Shown here: positions 12,657-21,814 of the stretch, piece by piece
How the letters are laid out: every line of letters begins with the position of its first letter
How positions within the stretch are numbered: the stretch's first letter is position 1
Assembly: GCF_002149925.1 (NCBI RefSeq)
Contig: NZ_MSLT01000019.1
Coordinates: forward strand, 1 to 64,000
Direction of reading: 5' to 3'
DNA: 64,000 bases
DNA from: Thioflexithrix psekupsensis
GTDB lineage: Bacteria; Pseudomonadota; Gammaproteobacteria; Beggiatoales; Beggiatoaceae
Notes under the pieces: model-generated
What the model was told of the DNA's origin: nothing
What the model saw: only the letters and a program-made list of their open reading frames with translations
The model's database searches: none
Translations under genes and position numbers: made by a program

Positions 12657-13535
12657 TTACCAACTGGCAAAAACTCGCGTCACAAAATGTTCTAAATGTT
12701 CAAATAAAACATGAGGTTGCTCTTCACACATCCAATGTCCACATTTGGCAATCGTGCCGCCGTGAACGTTTTCTGCCACTTGTCGCATGGCATGGAACGT
12801 ATGATCGCCTAAACCAAATTCTCCCCCCAATGCCAGCACCGGCATGATTAAACGGGCTTGTTTTTCTGGCAAGGGCTGACGCTGCATTTCCGCAAATAAA
12901 GTGCGAAAATACATCAAACCGGCACGCAAAGCCCCCGGTGCCGTATAGCGAGTCACGTATTCATTGATCGCTGCTGGAGGAATTGCCTCCGGATTATAAG
13001 CATAACGACGAAATAACCAAGTAAAATACGCTTGTTCTCGCCCATGCAACAGCAATTCCGGTAAATCAGGAATACATAAAAAATTTAAATGCCACCAATC
13101 CGCCGGCGTTTTAAAATCCAACGGGCGCGCCAATTCCAAACCCGGTAACAACGTTTCTAATACCACCAAACCACGTACTTCATGTGGATATTGTGCCGCA
13201 TACGCATAAGCAACCACTGCACCAAAATCATGGCCAACTAATACGGGTTGATCCAGTTGTAAATGTTTGGTGAGTGCGTAAATATCACTGGCAAGTGTTT
13301 GTTTATCATAGCCTGTTAGCGGTTTATCGGAATCACCAATGCCACGCAAATCAGGCGCAATCACCCGGTATTTGCGGGCTAAAAGGGGAATTAACTCGCG
13401 CCAACTGTACCACGTTTGCGGCCAGCCATGTAATAGGATCAAAGGATCGCCTTGTCCCGCACTCACGTAATGTAAACGAATGTGATTTAAATACAGTTGG
13501 TGATGATGTAAAGGAGTCATGGTGGATGCCTTCAT
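12657..13535 (-). CDS. Alpha/beta hydrolase, epoxide hydrolase-like
   Basis: About 292 residues with a full alpha/beta-hydrolase layout: oxyanion-hole HGWP near 36, DLRGIGDSDKP, nucleophile elbow VGHDFGA with Asp near 103, and catalytic His in CGHWMCEEQP near 267. The Asp nucleophile and HGWP are typical of epoxide hydrolases and haloalkane/fluoroacetate dehalogenases rather than serine esterases. The substrate cannot be read from sequence. A second ATG at 13520, preceded by AAGG, is an equally possible start. It lies 37 nt before proC on the same strand and could be co-transcribed with proC-yggT. Confidence 0.85.
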   Translation of the reverse strand: MKASTMTPLHHHQLYLNHIRLHYVSAGQGDPLILLHGWPQTWYSWRELIPLLARKYRVIAPDLRGIGDSDKPLTGYDKQTLASDIYALTKHLQLDQPVLVGHDFGAVVAYAYAAQYPHEVRGLVVLETLLPGLELARPLDFKTPADWWHLNFLCIPDLPELLLHGREQAYFTWLFRRYAYNPEAIPPAAINEYVTRYTAPGALRAGLMYFRTLFAEMQRQPLPEKQARLIMPVLALGGEFGLGDHTFHAMRQVAENVHGGTIAKCGHWMCEEQPHVLFEHLEHFVTRVFASW

Positions 13536-13559
13536 GATTTTTATAGAATAATCTGGCGT

Positions 13560-13727
13560 ATTATTTGCCTTGCTGTCCGTGGGCTGGCGACATTTTTTAT
13601 GCGGGGATTAAATAAAGTAGGAACTGAAATGAGCTTGCAAATGCTGACTTACAATTTTCAGCGTGTTTTGAATATTGTAGGGATGGTTGCGTTTAAAAAT
13701 CACCTAACCCAGCGAATTGCGGCATAA
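13560..13727 (+). pseudogene. IS transposase C-terminal remnant
   Basis: One plus-strand frame reads to a stop at 13725 and contains RGLNKVGTEMSLQ followed by LTYNFQRVLNIVG. This matches the closing segment of IS1182-like DDE transposases, which typically end in a Y-N-x-x-R-V-x-N-I-x-G motif. Only about 55 residues are recognisable; the catalytic core is missing and the upstream part is replaced by the start region of the hydrolase gene. It is read as a decayed insertion, non-functional. Family assignment is from memory of the motif, without a search. Confidence 0.5.
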
Positions 13728-13750
13728 AAGGGAAGAAAATCCCTTTTTTT
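13726..13750. terminator. Small hairpin with T/A tracts
   Basis: AAAAGGGA and TCCCTTTT flank a 6-nt loop, followed by more T on the plus side and TTTT on the minus side. It directly follows the transposase remnant stop codon and lies downstream of the minus-strand stress-protein gene, so it may be the IS terminator or serve the latter. With the remnant it accounts for the 330-nt stretch between 13535 and 13867. Confidence 0.55.
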
Positions 13751-13866
13751 GCCTTGAAATGCTCTAAATATCGTGATTTTGAACTTTTTTACAATATTAA
13801 ACTCATGGCTAAGGTGATTCTTTTACAACCTCAAGCCTCTTGGGAACGAAATCAAGCGGCTTTTAA

Positions 13867-14367
13867 CTACAACGGCGTTTTTTCGGGCAACGGCACAATT
13901 AATACGGGAATAGTCGATAATTGGGTCACTTTACGCGCTGTAGAACCAATTAAAAACTCAGTCACCACCGAATAACTGTGTGTTCCCATGACAATTAAAT
14001 CCGCATTAATTTGACGGCTATAGTTGACAATGGTTTGCGCACTGTGTCCATCTAATACGGCAATATCCGCAATCAGATGGCTCTCTTCCCATGACATGTT
14101 CAATTCTTCTAAACAAAATGCCGCTAAACGTTGTTGCATTTTTTCCCGCACTTCTTCCAACGCATTTTGGTGCAGTTTTTCCGCCGTTTCGCGGGGTAAA
14201 TAAGCCTCCAATAAAGCCGCGCCTGTTGTTCCCAAAGGCTCTAAGGTGTGCAGCATACTGATCTGCGCCCCATAACATTGCGCTAAACTGATCGCATAAC
14301 GAAACACTGAACGAGTATTTTCACCCAAATCAGTGGCATATAAAATTCGTTTCAATTGTGGCAACAT
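13867..14367 (-). CDS. Universal stress protein (UspA family)
   Basis: A 166-residue Usp domain. The N-terminal strand KRILYATDLGENT and C-terminal MGTHSYSVVTEFLIGSTARKV carry the nucleotide-binding pattern G-x2-[G/S]-x9-G-[S/T], with S in place of the second G, followed by a final strand TIPVLIVPLP. An ATP-binding type is likely. The start is the ATG at 14367, 7 nt after GAGGA; an adjacent GTG at 14370 is the alternative. It is divergent from a TAXI-TRAP transporter; in Halomonas the TRAP regulator TeaD is also a Usp, so a regulatory link is plausible but not shown here. Confidence 0.9.
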   Translation of the reverse strand: MLPQLKRILYATDLGENTRSVFRYAISLAQCYGAQISMLHTLEPLGTTGAALLEAYLPRETAEKLHQNALEEVREKMQQRLAAFCLEELNMSWEESHLIADIAVLDGHSAQTIVNYSRQINADLIVMGTHSYSVVTEFLIGSTARKVTQLSTIPVLIVPLPEKTPL

Positions 14368-14499
14368 CACTTATTCCTCTCACCAATCCTGATTTTTTAA
14401 ATCAAAGTAATACTTAAAAATAGCCCTGTGTTTGACCGACTAACCCGCGGTTTATCGATTTTGTCCATTATGCGCTTCTATCGCTTTGAAACAAGGTCT

Positions 14500-14527
14500 T
14501 TGCAATCTTTTTCATAAGCATTATGAT
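14500..14527 (+). promoter_or_regulatory. Sigma-70 promoter for the TRAP operon
   Basis: TTGCAA (14500-14505), 16-bp spacer, TATGAT (14522-14527), about 95 nt before the TAXI receptor start. Both hexamers are close to consensus and no other candidate in the gap is as good. Confidence 0.6.
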
Positions 14528-14622
14528 AAGCCCTTCTCGCTAGGGTTGTCCGCTTTGGATGGCCGTCATTCACTCGCTTGTCCCTGTATACGGGGCAACA
14601 CCAAAGAAAATTAGGAGGCAAA

Positions 14623-15627
14623 ATGATTCATCTCAAAAAATGGTGGCTGGGTTTCACCGTCTTGAGTGCATTGAGTTTGACCGCGTTTAGCAATGCGGCT
14701 GAAATCGACAAAACGGGCTGGCCAAAATCAGTCAAAGTCGGCACCGCCTCACAAGGCGGCACTTACTTTATTTACGGCGCAGGCTGGGCTGGTTTGATGC
14801 AAGAAACGCTCGGAGTCAACAGCAGCGCAGAAGTCACCGGCGGTCCTACTCAAAATATGGCCTTGGTTCAAACGGGTGATTTACAATTGGCGATGGTCAC
14901 GATGGGGCCTGCTTATGATTCGTGGGTGGGCGAGAGCGAATTGGCACCGGGGGTGGAGATGAAAGATGTCCGCGCCTTATTTCCCATGTATAAAACGCCT
15001 TTCCAAGCGATTGCTTTAAAAAGTTCTGGTATTGCACGAGTAGAAGATTTAGCCGGTAAAAAAGTCGGCTTTGGCCCGCGGGGGGGAACGGCTGGCGGTA
15101 ATATTCCACGCTGGTTGAAAACTTTGGGTATCGAAGTACAAGAACAATACGGTGGTGCCAGCGATTTAGCGGGACAATTGCAAGATGGTTTGTTAGATGC
15201 GTTTTTCTTTGCCGCGGGCGTGCCGATTTCTGCGTTTAGCCAAGTGGAAGCACAAACGCCGGTGAATTTATTTTCGTTCAGTGATGAACAAATCACCAAA
15301 TTGTTAGCGGAATATCCGTCAATTAGTCCTTTTGTGATTCCCGGTGGCACGTATCAATCTTATCCCGACGATCAAAATACAGTAGCCATGTGGAATTTCA
15401 CTGTCGCACACAAAGATTTACCCGAATCGTTTATTTATGAAGTCATGAAACTGGTGTTAGACGACAATAATCGTATGATACAAGTGCATAAAGCGGCCGA
15501 AGAAACCAAAGCCGAAAATTGGGAAAGTAACACTTTTATGTACTTCCATCCGGGTGCTGTTAAATATTATCGGGAAAAAGGCTTTGATATTCCCTCAAAC
15601 TTGATCCCACCTGAAGTCAAAGGATAA
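14623..15627 (+). CDS. TAXI family TRAP transporter solute-binding protein
   Basis: A 334-residue periplasmic receptor. A signal peptide (MIHLKKWWLGFTVLSALSL through SNAA) is followed by the family opening SVKVGTASQGGTYFIYGAGW and the conserved TGGPTQNMALVQTGDLQLAMV. The start is the ATG at 14623 preceded by AGGAGG; an in-frame upstream start at 14578 lacks a ribosome site and would bury the signal peptide. TAXI receptors deliver organic acids such as glutamate or 2-oxoglutarate-like substrates to a fused TRAP permease; the actual ligand is unknown. The permease follows 13 nt downstream, so the two form a complete Na+-coupled TRAP system. Confidence 0.93.
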   Translation: MIHLKKWWLGFTVLSALSLTAFSNAAEIDKTGWPKSVKVGTASQGGTYFIYGAGWAGLMQETLGVNSSAEVTGGPTQNMALVQTGDLQLAMVTMGPAYDSWVGESELAPGVEMKDVRALFPMYKTPFQAIALKSSGIARVEDLAGKKVGFGPRGGTAGGNIPRWLKTLGIEVQEQYGGASDLAGQLQDGLLDAFFFAAGVPISAFSQVEAQTPVNLFSFSDEQITKLLAEYPSISPFVIPGGTYQSYPDDQNTVAMWNFTVAHKDLPESFIYEVMKLVLDDNNRMIQVHKAAEETKAENWESNTFMYFHPGAVKYYREKGFDIPSNLIPPEVKG

Positions 15628-15640
15628 GTGAGAGATTAAC

Positions 15641-17830
15641 ATGTCCACTACCGCAGAGTCCCCCGCCGATCCCGCACAAAGCCGTATTATTGCCCAAGGT
15701 GTTGATGAAGAAGCCAGCGCGTCGAATGAACGTGGTTTAATGGGTTGGCAATATCATTTGGTTTTTGTGGCGTGTGTGGTTTTTACCCTATTCCATTTAA
15801 TTGTGTTGAATGTCGCGCCATTGGAAACATGGGCTTTTCGCATTATTCATGTGGCTTTTGGTTTGGCGATTGGTTATGCCATTACCAGTGCATTGAGTTT
15901 GCATTTATTTCAACCGCTCACCACATTAACTCCCTCACAATATACTTCATTAGTTGCCGAACGTGTTTTTTTAACCGTGGCGACGGTGGCAGGTTTTTTG
16001 GCGTTTAGTGCGGTGTTATATGCGTTTTTTTTGCGCTATGGATTAGACGTTAAAAATCCACCCAATTGGTTATTCCAATATTATGGTTATTTACTGGTGA
16101 CATCGGCATTGATTGCGATTGTCGTGCCGTGGGTATTTCGGACGCGGGGTCATGATATTGTGTGGTCAGATTGGTTATTGATTTTGGCGTGCATGACTGT
16201 TGCGCTTTATCTATTATTTAATCTGAAAGCCTTACAATTTCGTGCCGGTGTCATGCCAACTCAAGCTGATTTTTGGACGGCGTTGGTGGGCGTGTTATTG
16301 ATTTTGGAATTAACCCGACGAGTGGCGGGTTTGGCTTTGGTGATTATTTCCGCTATTTTTATTGTTTATGCGTTTGTGGGGCCTTATTTGCCGGGGTTTT
16401 TATACCATTCGGGGTATGGGATGGAGCGATTTTTTACTTATCTTTATACGGATAATGGTATTTTAGGCGCGACCACAGCGGTGTCTTCGACTTATATCGT
16501 GTTATTTATTGCTTTTGCGGCGTTTTTGCAGGCTTCCAAAGTGGGGGATTATTTTGTTAATTTTGCTTTTGCGGTGGCTGGGAAAGCGCAGGGGGGACCG
16601 GCTAAAGTGGCCGTTTTTGCCAGCGGTTTAATGGGGATGATTAATGGCACTTCGGCCGGTAATGTGGTGGCTACGGGGTCATTAACCATTCCCTTAATGA
16701 AACGAGTGGGCTACCGTCCACAAAGTGCTGCCGCAATTGAAGCCGCTGCTTCTACTGGCGGGCAGATTATGCCGCCAATTATGGGGGCGGGGGCATTTAT
16801 TATGGCTGAGGTGACGGGGATTCCTTATACTGAATTAATTGTTGCCGCATTAATCCCTGCATTATTGTATTTTTTATCCATTTATTTCATGGTGGATTTA
16901 GAAGCGCGTCGTTCTAATATGCGGCCGATGTCTAAAGATGAATTACCGATTTTAGCCGAGTTGATTAAGCAGGTTTATTTATTTATTCCAATTATTATTT
17001 TAATTGGGGCTTTATTCATGGGTTATTCGGTGATTCGTGCGGGAACGTTGGCTTTGGCCAGTGCGGTGGTGGTCAGTTGGATCAGCCCTAATAAAATGGG
17101 TTTGCGTAGCATGTTAGGGGCTTTGAATTCAGCGGCGCGGATGTCGATACAACTGATTGCGGTGTGTGCGTGTGCGGGGATTATTGTGGGGGTGATTGGT
17201 TTAACGGGCGTGGGTTTACGTTTTTCTTCTATGTTGTTACAAGTGGCTGCGACCAGTCAATTGTTGGCATTGATTTTTGCGATGGGCATTTCAATGTTAT
17301 TAGGCATGGGAATGCCGACCACGGCGGCTTATGCGGTGGCGGCGGCAGTGGTGGCACCGGGCTTGATTCAGTTGGGAATTAGTCCATTAATTGCCCATTT
17401 CTTTGTGTTTTATTATGCGGTGATTTCGGCCATTACTCCGCCAGTGGCGTTGGCTGCTTATGCAGGCGCGGCTATCGCGGGTTCAGAACCGATGCGGACT
17501 TCTATTACTGCATTTAAATTGGGTATTGCGGCGTTTATTATTCCGTTTATGTTCTTCTACAGTCCTGGTTTATTGATGGAAGATACATGGATTGTGGTGG
17601 CACGTAATGTGGTCACTGCGGTGATGGGAGTATTTTTCTTGGCGGCTGCGGTGCAAGGTTGGTTTTTAGGACATGCTAATACCCTATTGCGCTTGCTGTT
17701 ATTGGTGGCGGCGTTGTGTATGATTTCTGGAGATTGGATCACTGATGTGATTGGCATTGTTCTCGCTGCTATAGGTTGGGGATTGCAACGGATTGCACCA
17801 AAAAATCCCCCTGCTGGACAGCCTTCTTGA
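15641..17830 (+). CDS. TRAP transporter permease, 4TM-12TM fused (DctQM type)
   Basis: A 729-residue integral membrane protein. The N-terminal part has the small-subunit (DctQ-like) helices, and the large-subunit (DctM-like) part follows from about residue 200. Characteristic text: GLMGMINGTSAGNVVATGS, AAASTGGQIMPPIMGAGAF and the second-half counterpart GMGMPTTAAYAVAAAVVAP, which ends near FYYAVISAITPPVALAAYAGA. These are the paired Na+/substrate-site hairpins. Such fusions are the normal partners of TAXI receptors. GAGAG upstream of the ATG serves as ribosome site. It is co-transcribed with the receptor. Confidence 0.94.
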   Translation: MSTTAESPADPAQSRIIAQGVDEEASASNERGLMGWQYHLVFVACVVFTLFHLIVLNVAPLETWAFRIIHVAFGLAIGYAITSALSLHLFQPLTTLTPSQYTSLVAERVFLTVATVAGFLAFSAVLYAFFLRYGLDVKNPPNWLFQYYGYLLVTSALIAIVVPWVFRTRGHDIVWSDWLLILACMTVALYLLFNLKALQFRAGVMPTQADFWTALVGVLLILELTRRVAGLALVIISAIFIVYAFVGPYLPGFLYHSGYGMERFFTYLYTDNGILGATTAVSSTYIVLFIAFAAFLQASKVGDYFVNFAFAVAGKAQGGPAKVAVFASGLMGMINGTSAGNVVATGSLTIPLMKRVGYRPQSAAAIEAAASTGGQIMPPIMGAGAFIMAEVTGIPYTELIVAALIPALLYFLSIYFMVDLEARRSNMRPMSKDELPILAELIKQVYLFIPIIILIGALFMGYSVIRAGTLALASAVVVSWISPNKMGLRSMLGALNSAARMSIQLIAVCACAGIIVGVIGLTGVGLRFSSMLLQVAATSQLLALIFAMGISMLLGMGMPTTAAYAVAAAVVAPGLIQLGISPLIAHFFVFYYAVISAITPPVALAAYAGAAIAGSEPMRTSITAFKLGIAAFIIPFMFFYSPGLLMEDTWIVVARNVVTAVMGVFFLAAAVQGWFLGHANTLLRLLLLVAALCMISGDWITDVIGIVLAAIGWGLQRIAPKNPPAGQPS

Positions 17831-17857
17831 GTGTTGTCCATTAAGCATTTATCTCTT

Positions 17858-17906
17858 GCCTGAATCAGAATGCTCACGTTTTAAATGAAAAAGTTTTGAT
17901 TCAGGC
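17858..17906. repeat. Inverted repeat GCCTGAATCA / TGATTCAGGC
   Basis: A perfect 10-bp inverted pair (17858-17867 and 17897-17906) with a 29-nt spacer, between the TRAP permease stop and the ankyrin gene. The left arm is embedded in CTGAATCAGAAT, a string seen again at 33818. It could act as a weak terminator/attenuator or be a relic of a dispersed repeat. Confidence 0.55.
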
Positions 17907-17925
17907 TCTTTATTGGAGAAATAAA

Positions 17926-19299
17926 ATGGGATTGTTTGATAAATTAAAAAACTTCATGGGAAATGCCGATACGCCGCAAACTCATCACGCTACTGATGAG
18001 ATAGAGCCTTATTCTCCAGAGGCTTTGGACAGTCCGCCTTATCGTTTTGTCGAAGCACTACACGCAGCGCGTCAAGGACAAGTGGCAAAAATTCAAGATT
18101 ATCTTCAATTTAATGCGCATTATGCGTTGTGTAAAAATTGGGATGATTGCATGCTGCTACACGAAGCGGCTGCAAGCGCACAGACCGAAGTATTAAAACA
18201 ATTATTAAATGCAGGAAGTCCTGTTAATGCCTTGTATAAAGGCAACACGCCTTTGCATTTATTAATTGAAGCCGATGAAACGGTGAATAAATCTAATGCC
18301 AGTGAATTAATAGAAAACCGTAAACAACGCCGTATGGCTGCTTTGGTTTTAATTGAACGCGGAGCCGATTTACAAGCGACAAATGAAGCGGGAGAAAATC
18401 CATTGCATTTAGCAGCGCGTTTGGGATTAAGTGAATTAGTGGATTTATTATTAAATAAAGGCGTTGATGTTAATTCTACTATTGATTCGGATAAACCAAA
18501 CGCGGGACGAACCGCATTATTATTGGTGGCGCGTTATAACAAAGATAAACGGACTTTTAAACGTCTATTAGATCAAGGTGCAGACCCCAATCGACAAGAT
18601 CAGGAACCCGGTTTTGCCGCGTTGCATTATTTGGCCAGTTATCGCGCCACGAATCAAAATATCCAGAATATTAAAGAAAGTGACTTAAAAGAATTAACCC
18701 AATTATTAATTCAACATCACGCCAATTTAAATCTGCCCACGCTAGATAAACAGGCTTATACGCCGTTGCATTTAGCCATTATTCATCATCATTTGGAGAT
18801 GGTGACGGCGTTGGTTGATGCGGGTGCGAATTTGCACGCACAAGATGCTAAGGGATTAATGCCATTAGGCATTGCGGCGCGTCGTGGGGAGGTGGAATTG
18901 GTCAAATATTTATTAGATAAAGGAACGGATTTATATCGTTCGCGGGCTTTATTTCATGCGGCTTCTTGCACGGATTCTTCGGCGGTGATGGAATATTTAT
19001 TTGAACGCGGAATTGATATTAATATGCCTGATCCGCAAGGTTATACGCCTATTTTCTCGGCTATTTCTGCTTATTCTTTAAAAAATGTTAAATTGCTGAT
19101 GGAAAAAGGCATCGATATTAAACAGCATTCGCCGCGAGGTTTAACCGTATTAGAACATGCTTTTGCGTGTTGGGGAGCGGTAGAGGATGTGTCTGGAGAA
19201 GAAATTCCTCCCGAACGCAAACAACAAGCCGATAATGCCCGTGATATTATTCAATTATTGGGTGGCTTTGATACGCCACAACGGAATCGTTATATTTAA
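17926..19299 (+). CDS. Ankyrin repeat protein
   Basis: A 457-residue soluble protein with about nine ankyrin repeats. Clear units include GNTPLHLLIEADE, GENPLHLAARLGLSELVDLLLNKGVDVN, GRTALLLVARYNKDKRTFKRLLDQGADPN, AYTPLHLAIIHHHLEMVTALVDAGANL and GLMPLGIAARRGEVELVKYLLDKGTDL. No signal peptide or membrane segment is seen, so it is a cytoplasmic protein-protein interaction scaffold; the partner is unknown. The start is the ATG at 17926 with GGAG upstream; a TTG at 17896 is disfavoured. The stop overlaps the next ATG (TAATG), so expression is coupled to the ABC ATPase downstream. Confidence 0.9.
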   Translation: MGLFDKLKNFMGNADTPQTHHATDEIEPYSPEALDSPPYRFVEALHAARQGQVAKIQDYLQFNAHYALCKNWDDCMLLHEAAASAQTEVLKQLLNAGSPVNALYKGNTPLHLLIEADETVNKSNASELIENRKQRRMAALVLIERGADLQATNEAGENPLHLAARLGLSELVDLLLNKGVDVNSTIDSDKPNAGRTALLLVARYNKDKRTFKRLLDQGADPNRQDQEPGFAALHYLASYRATNQNIQNIKESDLKELTQLLIQHHANLNLPTLDKQAYTPLHLAIIHHHLEMVTALVDAGANLHAQDAKGLMPLGIAARRGEVELVKYLLDKGTDLYRSRALFHAASCTDSSAVMEYLFERGIDINMPDPQGYTPIFSAISAYSLKNVKLLMEKGIDIKQHSPRGLTVLEHAFACWGAVEDVSGEEIPPERKQQADNARDIIQLLGGFDTPQRNRYI

Positions 19300-19961
19300 T
19301 GCCCATTCCACTGATTGCTTTACAGAATCTTCATTATCATTATCCCACAGGAAAATCCGTATTAACAGGAGTCAATTTAAACCTTTTTTCTGGCGAAAGA
19401 ATTGCGATTGTGGGCGATAATGGCAGTGGCAAAACGACTTTATTGCATTTACTATTGGGTTTATTATTTCCCATACGGGGAGACATTTATATTTTTGGAG
19501 AAAAGCGACAAACCGAAGCCGATTTTTCTCCCATTCGCACGCGATTGGGTTTATTATTCCAAGATGCGGATGATCAATTGTTCTGTCCTACTGTTGCTGA
19601 AGATGTCGCCTTCGGCCCCTTAAATCAGGGCAAAACCGCCCATGAAGCCAGCGTGTTGACCCGTGAAGTTTTACAAAAACTGGGATTATCAGAATACGAA
19701 AATCGCTTGACTCATGAATTATCCGGCGGAGAAAAGCGTTTAGTGGCTTTGGCAACGGTGTTGGCGATGCAGCCAGATGTATTACTTTTAGACGAGCCGA
19801 CAACGGGCTTGGACGTTCATGCACGCCAACGACTACGACAAGAACTTAACGATTTGTCGCACGCGATGATTATTGTGTCTCACGATGAGGCGTTTTTATC
19901 GCAACTGTCCGTGCAATATTATGAATTAAAAGAAGGCGTGTTGCAGAAACGCGAGTGTTAG
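19299..19961 (+). CDS. ABC transporter ATPase, CbiO/EcfA-like
   Basis: A 220-residue nucleotide-binding subunit. Walker A is GDNGSGKTT, the Q-loop region is GLLFQDADDQLFCPTVAEDVAFGP, the signature is LSGGEKR, Walker B is VLLLDEPTTGLD, and the H-switch is IVSHD. The DDQLF...TVAEDVAFGP segment is diagnostic for the cobalt/nickel or ECF-type ATPases (CbiO/EcfA). No CbiM/CbiN/CbiQ or ECF T-component is nearby, so its membrane partner must be encoded elsewhere or has been lost. It is coupled to the ankyrin gene by overlapping stop/start codons and converges on lptG with a 4-nt overlap. Confidence 0.88.
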   Translation: MPIPLIALQNLHYHYPTGKSVLTGVNLNLFSGERIAIVGDNGSGKTTLLHLLLGLLFPIRGDIYIFGEKRQTEADFSPIRTRLGLLFQDADDQLFCPTVAEDVAFGPLNQGKTAHEASVLTREVLQKLGLSEYENRLTHELSGGEKRLVALATVLAMQPDVLLLDEPTTGLDVHARQRLRQELNDLSHAMIIVSHDEAFLSQLSVQYYELKEGVLQKREC

Positions 19962-21034
19962 AACACGCGACGCATCAGCACAAAAGCCAAGCCGATAAAG
20001 AGAATAGGTGGCAGTAAGGCACTGATAAACGGAGGAAAATGATAGACTAAACCCATATTCGCCGCGGCTTGATTCAACATGTGAAAACCAATCCCCAACA
20101 AAGCCCCCACCATAATGCGCTGCCCCACAGTCACACTGCGCAGTGAACCAAATACAAATGGAATTGCCAATAAAATCATGGTGATACTCACCAAAGGATA
20201 AGACAAACGCTGCCACAACGCCAATTCATAACGTTGCGTTTGTTGACCACTATGGCGCAAATAAGTAATATACGAATACAATCCTACGCTAGATAATTTA
20301 TTCGGACGAATCACCACCATGCGCACCAAATCAGGGTTTAATAAGGCTGTCCACGCCAAATGCGGTAAAAATTCCCGTTGTACACCTGTCTCAGTGAATA
20401 CATTGCGGGTGACTTCATGCAATACCCATTGCTCATTTTCATAATACGCCGTGCGCGCCCGAATGAGCATTTCAGGCTGCAAAGTGTCGGCTTGTAAACG
20501 ATACAAACTGATGTCACTGAACCCACCATCAGGCAAAATAGCCCGAATATTAATAAAATCCGCCCCATCTCGCGCCCAAAAACCATAACGAGTTTGAAAC
20601 ACCATCCGATCTTGATCCGATTGCGCCAACGACCGCATCACTCGCGCTTGCTGCTCACCATAAGGGGCTAATGTTTCACCCATAAGCATGGCGAATAAAG
20701 TCAATAATAAACCCACTTTTAACACCGAAAAAGCAATTCTAGTTATTGACATTCCCGATGCGCGCATCACGGTTAATTCGCTGTTATTCGCCAATGTGCC
20801 TAACGCAATTAAACTGCCTAATAATGCAGAAGTGGGAAATAATTCATAAATCTGCAATGGCACTTGCCATAACACATAAGAAATCGCTTGTTGTAAACCA
20901 TAACTTGCTTTGCCAATATCATCGACTTCTTCAATAAAAGAAAAAAACGTAAATAATCCCACCAATACCAGCAAAACAATGAAAATCCCCTCCATCACAT
21001 GGCGAGCAATATAGCGATCTAAAAGGGTCAACAT
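19958..21034 (-). CDS. lptG: LPS export ABC transporter permease LptG
   Basis: A 358-residue inner-membrane permease of the LptB2FG complex, which extracts lipopolysaccharide for transport to the outer membrane. It opens with LTLLDRYIARHVMEGIFIVLLVLVGLFTFFS and has six predicted helices, with the large periplasmic beta-jellyroll domain between helix 3 (through GETLAPYGEQQARVMRS) and helix 4 (YPLVSITMILLAIPFVFG). The length is normal. The partner lptF, usually adjacent, is not in this window. The 3' end overlaps the convergent ATPase gene by 4 nt. Confidence 0.92.
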   Translation of the reverse strand: MLTLLDRYIARHVMEGIFIVLLVLVGLFTFFSFIEEVDDIGKASYGLQQAISYVLWQVPLQIYELFPTSALLGSLIALGTLANNSELTVMRASGMSITRIAFSVLKVGLLLTLFAMLMGETLAPYGEQQARVMRSLAQSDQDRMVFQTRYGFWARDGADFINIRAILPDGGFSDISLYRLQADTLQPEMLIRARTAYYENEQWVLHEVTRNVFTETGVQREFLPHLAWTALLNPDLVRMVVIRPNKLSSVGLYSYITYLRHSGQQTQRYELALWQRLSYPLVSITMILLAIPFVFGSLRSVTVGQRIMVGALLGIGFHMLNQAAANMGLVYHFPPFISALLPPILFIGLAFVLMRRVF

Positions 21035-21062
21035 AAACAGTGGCTCAAGGTAAATATTTCAG

Positions 21063-21797
21063 TTAATCACGAGCCGCTACCATTAAATCCCGCATTTCTC
21101 GCACCGCAGCGGCAAATCCCACGAATAAAGAATGGGCAACAATGGCATGTCCAATATTTAATTCACATATTTCTGGAATAGCGGCAATATCAGTGACGTT
21201 ATGATAATGCAAACCATGCCCCGCATTGACTTGTAAACCCAATTGATGGGCGTAAGCGGAGGCTTGGCGCAATTGTTCGCGTTCGGCTTGTCGTTGCGAT
21301 TCGGTGAGGGCATCGGCATAGCGTCCCGTGTGTAATTCAATAACAGGTGCGCCCACTTGTTTTGCGGCATCAATTTGCTCAATCATGGGGTCGATAAACA
21401 AGGATACACGAATATCTACCGCCGCCAAACGCGCCACCGCGGCTTGAATTCGCGCATAATGCCCGATGACATCCAATCCGCCTTCTGTGGTTAATTCTTC
21501 TCTTTTTTCAGGCACTAAACAGCAATCAGAGGGACGAATTTCTTCTGCCAAATTCAACATTTCCTCTGTCACACCCATTTCTAAATTTAAACGAGTTTGT
21601 AACAGTTTTTTTGCCAAACGGACATCTTTATCTTGAATGTGGCGACGATCTTCGCGTAAGTGCATCGTGATCAGATCAGCCCCAGATTGTTCAGCCAATA
21701 AGGCAATATGCAAAGGTTCAGGATAACGTGTTTTTCTCACTTCGCGCAAGGTGGCAACATGGTCAATATTTACGCCTAATCGGATGGGGATTTTCAT
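21063..21797 (-). CDS. pdxJ: Pyridoxine 5'-phosphate synthase
   Basis: A 244-residue TIM-barrel enzyme that condenses 1-deoxyxylulose-5-phosphate with 3-amino-2-oxopropyl phosphate to make vitamin B6 phosphate. Signatures: [15 protein letters not shown] at the N-terminus, [14 protein letters not shown], the ELHTGRYA segment and GHGLHYHN near the C-terminus, then [13 protein letters not shown]. The length is typical. In many gammaproteobacteria it follows recO; here a restriction-modification pair lies immediately upstream on the same strand, 17 nt away. Confidence 0.96.
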   Translation of the reverse strand: MKIPIRLGVNIDHVATLREVRKTRYPEPLHIALLAEQSGADLITMHLREDRRHIQDKDVRLAKKLLQTRLNLEMGVTEEMLNLAEEIRPSDCCLVPEKREELTTEGGLDVIGHYARIQAAVARLAAVDIRVSLFIDPMIEQIDAAKQVGAPVIELHTGRYADALTESQRQAEREQLRQASAYAHQLGLQVNAGHGLHYHNVTDIAAIPEICELNIGHAIVAHSLFVGFAAAVREMRDLMVAARD

Positions 21798-21814
21798 GGG
21801 GTGAATGGCCTTTA

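Noticed and set aside
13754-13975. 73-residue plus-strand frame
   Set aside because: It overlaps the 3' end of the stress-protein gene on the other strand and lacks a ribosome site or recognisable content.
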